In this document: positions 20,691 through 24,705 of the stretch, piece after piece
Layout of the letters: each line of letters begins with the position of its first letter
Position numbering within the stretch: position 1 is the first letter of the stretch
From: Polysphondylium violaceum
Taxonomy: Eukaryota; Evosea; Eumycetozoa; Dictyosteliales; Dictyosteliaceae
Assembly (NCBI GenBank): GCA_000277445.1
Contig: AJWJ01000350.1
Location: 1 to 24,705 of the forward strand
DNA: 24,705 nt
Direction: 5' to 3'
The notes under the pieces: model-generated
The model's database searches: none
The model's input: only the letters and a program-made list of their open reading frames with translations
Told to the model about the DNA's origin: nothing
Made by a program: the position numbers and the translations under genes

Positions 20691-22381
20691 ACCCTTTCAC
20701 TCCTGAGTGACCAAATTTGAGTGTATTGTTGTTAAATGAATTATAGATTTAGGCTTTTGCTGTTGTGTTGTTGTTGTTTAGCTGGTGTTGTCTTTATATC
20801 AGAGTTCCAAAGAAATATCAAATTCGAAGTTGTTTTCATAATAATCTGGTCTTTTTTCATTTTTTTTTCAAATTTCTTTTTTTTTTTTTTTTTTTTTTTT
20901 TGTGTTCAAAAAAGTGACACATTTTTTTCACACCTTCAAGCACAACAATAGATAAGGTATCTATGATCAATACCGAAATTTGAATAATTAGATTGTTTTA
21001 TATATAGTAAGAAAAAATAACACTTTCACGATATGGTGCAATGAATGAATATTTCTATATTAATCAAATCATATTAATATAAAACCATTACAAAAGAAGA
21101 AATCTTTGGCAGAAAATTAAATATAGAAAAATGTCTTATAAACAGTATTAAATACAGTTGTTGGGAAAGTAATTAAAATAAGAGTTGTATCAAAGCCCAA
21201 TCAAACTCGGTTTATAAAGAAACAATGATACAACAACTCTATTGATAATCAGTTTAGTTTGTTTTGTCATGTCGTTATGTACAACTTTACATTGTTACCT
21301 CTTACAACAAATCTACATAGTATTAGTGTAATAGTAATCAAAGTCTCAACATTTTGCTAGGATTTAAGACAACTCAATCTATTAATAGTAATAGTCGTTT
21401 TAGTAATATCAGTATAGGAATAATGATATTTCAATCAACGCTTAGGTAAAATCAATTTAATATTAAAGTAGTTTTACCATAATTTTTTAGAATGTTGGTA
21501 TAGTCCTATCGCTGAAAGTAAAGAAACCAACGACTACATCTTGATGTTATCAAAAAAGAAATCATCAATAGTCAACATATCAAGTACCAGATGCAGATGC
21601 AGAAATGGGAAATCAAATAGGCATACCATGTATAAAAATTATTGTGCGCCTCTGAAGAACTTGATATCAATTTGAACCAGGTTGTTGGACTTGTGACATC
21701 AAAGATTATGCCGAGACAGATATATAACAAATGGAAGAGTAATATAATATAATGGATATAGATTATATTTGTCTTGTGGATATGTCAATTCGTAATGATA
21801 ACAATGTATCAATAATAATAGCAAAATAGTTTGTAAAAGTAATAATATAGTAAAGACATCAACTTTTGGAGTAATCCAAGACATTTTCAAGCTGATAAGG
21901 TGGATTTCATGAGTCAGCATATATACCAAACGAATATAGTAATACTAGGAACAAAAACAAGATAAAGTGTAAATCATTCGATGTAAAATACATTAATATC
22001 ATAGGCTATTGGCAGTGATCATGGTAGGATCATAATGTTGGTTTTTTTTCTTTATTGGTGATGGGACATGTTTAATGATGGTACAAGGTCTGTCTGTTGT
22101 TCTGTACCACTATTGTTACTCTCAAAGCTTTAACATTTTTTTGGCACCTATATGGTAGGTTAGGCCTATCAATGACAAAATCATACACAGTAATCTATTC
22201 CAAAGCACTATGCTTATTACAACAACACAAAACAACAACTATAATTCGACAAAATCATATTATCAAAGTCATTTCACAACCCATTATAATAAGGTATAAT
22301 TGATATTGGTATGTGTGTTAATAATATATAGATTTGGATAAATGTACACATCAAATGATTAACATATAGTAATAAATAACA
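20691..22381. other. Gene-free region, largely AT-rich and decayed
   Basis: No intact gene is visible in 1.7 kb. A run of 25 T lies at 20877-20901. A short plus-strand frame near 22130-22170 (LTFFWHLYG, then GLSMT) may be a remnant of the upstream part of the reductase pseudogene that follows, but the similarity is too weak to be sure. The open frames at 20736-20951, 21699-21929 and 22097-22303 are otherwise unsupported. Confidence 0.35.
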
Positions 22382-22865
22382 GGTAATCCACAACCAAGTG
22401 AGACTGTTGTTGTTACAGCAGCCCCAGGTGCTGTTGGAATTTGATAAATGCATTGATCACAAGTCAGATAATCTCAAGCAACAACTCCAAGATGTTTGTC
22501 CCAAAGGTATTGATTGATGTATATTTTGAAAATGTTGGTAGTAAAGTATTTGAAGCTGTATTTCCACTCTTGAATACCAAGGCCAGAGTTCCAGTATGCG
22601 GTCTTATCTCTGCCTACAATGCCACATCTATCAATCACAGTGAAATTGCCTTGGCCCAATTCCAAGGAAAAAGCGTATGAGAGTTCAAGGCTTTATTATC
22701 TCTCAAGATTACTTTATCTTTTATGATGAATTCAAAAGGTAATGGGCAAATGGGTCGAAGATGGCAAATATTCTTTAAAGAAGATGTTGTTGAAGGTTTG
22801 GAAATTCAATGCCTTTATTGGTTTATTGGAAGGTAAAAACTTTGCTAAATTGTAGTTAGTCATAG
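22382..22865 (+). pseudogene. Broken MDR-family NADP-dependent oxidoreductase (alkenal/prostaglandin-reductase type)
   Basis: Several pieces of one zinc-independent MDR reductase can be read in order. GNPQPSETVVVTAAPGAVG (from 22382) is the start of the nucleotide-binding fold. DNLKQQLQDVCPKGID and DVYFENVGSKVFEAVFPLLN follow, then ARVPVCGLISAYNAT, then RMRVQGFIISQDY, GKWVEDGKYSLK and GLLEGKNFAKL. They match the family in order. The gene is dead: a stop follows GAVGI (22442), about 40 residues of the Rossmann fold are missing, a 4-base duplication breaks the frame at GID/DVY (near 22513), further frameshifts occur near 22672, 22737 and 22785, and the end is cut at 22853. The N-terminal catalytic half is absent or unrecognisable. 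An AG before 22382 suggests that this was the start of an exon. Confidence 0.85.
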
Positions 22866-23206
22866 AAATATTCGATCAGCAATTAGTACATCAATTTAAT
22901 ATCAAATTTAACAAATAACACAAGATTAATAACGATGATATAGTCAATCTCTATCAAGACAATATTCGTTGTTGTCATTCAAATAATTTTATTGATCAAA
23001 TAGTCAACTAGCAACAATGATAAAGTACCAAATTTAACAATAATGTGCAGGTAACAATAGTAGCAATATTAATATTTGGCTTGATTATACAAGTTTATGG
23101 TCAGAGTAATCACAACAATAATTAATACTCATCTATGACACCAATCAACAAACTTGTTTTATTGAATTTACCTCTGGCTTTTCTTTGCATTCTCTTGTCA
23201 CTTTTT
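22866..23206. other. Gene-free spacer
   Basis: AT-rich DNA with CAA-rich patches. No open frame or RNA structure that I can support. Confidence 0.4.
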
Positions 23207-23405
23207 CTACCCACCGCCACCTCCATGAGTTTGATTACTGGAGTTTCTTAAATTTACCAATCGTTGTGATGCAATCTCGTGATTGTGATTAAATCTCTTC
23301 TTACTCTTGGTGACCGCTGCTGCCAAATCTAAACGAGAATAAATTAGTCCTCTTTACCCACTCAAGATTACCTAGGTGTTGAAACTGATATTGTGATGTA
23401 TTATT
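23207..23405 (-). pseudogene. Possible two-exon coding relic, unidentified
   Basis: On the minus strand 23328-23210 reads LAAAVTKSKKRFNHNHEIAS, then QRLVNLRNSSNQTHGGGGG and a stop. A GT...TTTAG segment (23371-23329, 43 bases) separates it from NTSQYQFQHL, and the two join in frame as HL-DLAAAV. The use of Gln, His, Asn and Gly is typical of Dictyostelium exons. A stop lies just upstream of the first piece and there is no Met, so this is at most a fragment. No family is recognised. Confidence 0.3.
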
Positions 23406-23831
23406 TTAACTGGTGGTTGTGTATCTCGTAGAGATCAGTTTTTTAATTTGTTGGTCATTATTTTTTTTATTTTCCACACTTTGTAAATTTATAAAGATGG
23501 AAAAACCCTTAGAGTAACACAAAGATATTCAAAATAAAGTGGTGATTGTCATATAAACTTCTATATCTTGTCACAGTTTTATAATAAAAATTCCCGAGCA
23601 ACCGAGACGAAAACTACCTAGTTTTTGTTTTGAAAATTTAAATATATCTATTGAACCTTCCTTGTGAAAAGTTTGACGATAAATTTTTATTGAAATAATA
23701 GTTTTATTGGAATTCTTTTATCAAATGCCCCTAAAGGACCATCTTTAATCAATCTAAATCGGTTTAAATCATTTTTTAAAATGTTTCTTTATCTATATAT
23801 GGTCTATAAAACATTTCCAACAATATTTTTT
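23406..23831. other. Gene-free AT-rich spacer
   Basis: No gene or RNA is visible. T runs and AT-rich sequence lead into the repeat that starts near 23832. Confidence 0.35.
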
Positions 23832-23990
23832 AAAATTTCAAAAGTTTTTTTCGATATTGAATTACTTTCCAAATGAGAAGTTTAAGTGGAGACTTATAAT
23901 TTATTTGTAATTATATAGCGTTGTGCCGACCAATTTTTATTTAATACGAGAGAGTAAGCGAATTACAAAAATGAAAAAATCTAAATTTTA
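23832..23990. repeat. Diverged direct repeat, unit A
   Basis: Shares ordered blocks with 24176-24336: CCAAATGAGAAGTT, AAGTGGAGAC, TTATTTGTAATTAT, GAGAGTAAGCGA and AAAATGAAAAAATC, with small gaps and substitutions between them. The units start about 345 bases apart. It could be part of a dispersed element that continues past the window edge. The frame at 23923-24105 overlaps it and is not credible as a gene. Confidence 0.8.
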
Positions 23991-24175
23991 TTGTTTCAAG
24001 ATTTTTAGTAAAAGTTTGATCTTTAATTTTAATAAAAAATTTATTTCACAAAGTTTAGAATATTATTCCTATCTATATTGGGCCATGTTCTATAAACTCA
24101 TGTGAGTTTGGTCAAAATTGACAATTAGTTTTTATTTTATTAATACTTTACAAAATTACACCAATTTTGGATTTA

Positions 24176-24336
24176 AAAAAATTCCAAAATTTTTTTGACA
24201 TAGAATTACTATCCAAATGAGAAGTTAAAGTGGAGACCTTCTGTTTATTTGTAATTATCTAGCAGTTTAACCCAAATTTTTTTTTAAATTCAAGAGAGTA
24301 AGCGATTTACTAAAATGAAAAAATCATCAAATTTTA
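24176..24336. repeat. Diverged direct repeat, unit B
   Basis: Second copy of the unit at 23832-23990, same orientation, with the same blocks in the same order. The DNA between the copies shows no clear similarity. Confidence 0.8.
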
Positions 24337-24705
24337 AAAAATTGATTCTTTCCAAAAATTTATACATCCAATAAAACTATTAAACTTGTATTTACATAGT
24401 GGAATAAATTTAAAACTCATTTATCTCGATTTAACTATTATTTTCAATCAAAACTTTGATTCAAAAGATTTATAATGTCAAACTTTGGTATCAAAAGTTT
24501 GATAAAAATTTTTTATTAAATTTTAACTTTTTTTTAATATCACAAATGAGCGTCCCCCTGACGTTCCATTACAAATAAAATCGAAATAGTTTAGACTATT
24601 TATTAAAACATTTGTTTGAAAATTTATAGTCTAAAAAAAGCTATTTTTTTTTTTTTAATCCACATAAAATCAATTTTGTAAAATTTTTGGCTACAAATTG
24701 ATATA
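24337..24705. other. AT-rich end of window with a G+C-rich island
   Basis: No gene is visible. GAGCGTCCCCCTGACGTTCC (24548-24567) stands out in otherwise extremely AT-rich DNA and may be a remnant of a transposable element or other foreign sequence. Confidence 0.35.

Noticed and set aside
20736-20951. Frame with Leu/Cys-rich start that looks like a signal peptide
   Set aside because: Most of it is translation of GTT repeats and a 25-T run, in a region with no other coding signal.
23923-24105. 60-codon open frame near the right edge
   Set aside because: It overlaps a repeat unit, and the second copy of the unit does not keep the frame.

Overview
The window looks like nuclear DNA of a social amoeba of the genus Dictyostelium or a close relative. 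The DNA is extremely AT-rich. Intergenic spacers are made of long A and T runs. Introns are short (63-77 bases), AT-rich and GT-AG. Exons carry long Asn, Gln and Ser tracts, stop codons are TAA in an AATAAA context, and a TRE-like non-LTR retrotransposon relic lies beside a tRNA gene. I cannot name the species from the sequence alone.

Layout: 352-7787 (+) is the scaffold of the CCR4-NOT deadenylase, CNOT1/NOT1, with one intron. 8951-10430 (+) is an endophilin-like BAR-domain protein with three exons and a Ser/Asn-rich N-terminal tail. 10490-10975 (-) holds the 3' end of a dead non-LTR retrotransposon next to a tRNA-Arg(ACG) gene (11153-11226, +). 11749-15931 (+) encodes a Golgi alpha-mannosidase II-like (GH38) protein that keeps the fold but has lost the zinc ligands and the nucleophile, and has gained a C-terminal membrane anchor. 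16042-17544 (+) encodes a bacterial-type RecA with a mitochondrial presequence. A second, identical tRNA-Arg(ACG) gene (17964-18036, -) faces the first.

From about 18.04 kb to the end (6.6 kb) I find no intact gene. This part contains several decayed coding segments: a broken zinc-independent MDR-type (alkenal/prostaglandin-type) reductase at 22382-22865 (+), an unidentified relic on the minus strand at about 19560-20690, a small possible two-exon relic at 23207-23405 (-), and a diverged direct repeat about 345 bases apart near the right edge.

The genes do not form a pathway or operon. They cover mRNA decay, membrane curvature, secretory-pathway glycobiology (probably non-catalytic) and mitochondrial DNA repair. 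The best candidate for something undescribed is the GH38 pseudoenzyme. Its alignment to mannosidase II is clear on both sides of every catalytic motif, yet every catalytic motif is changed. Family alignments were made from memory and should be confirmed by database search.
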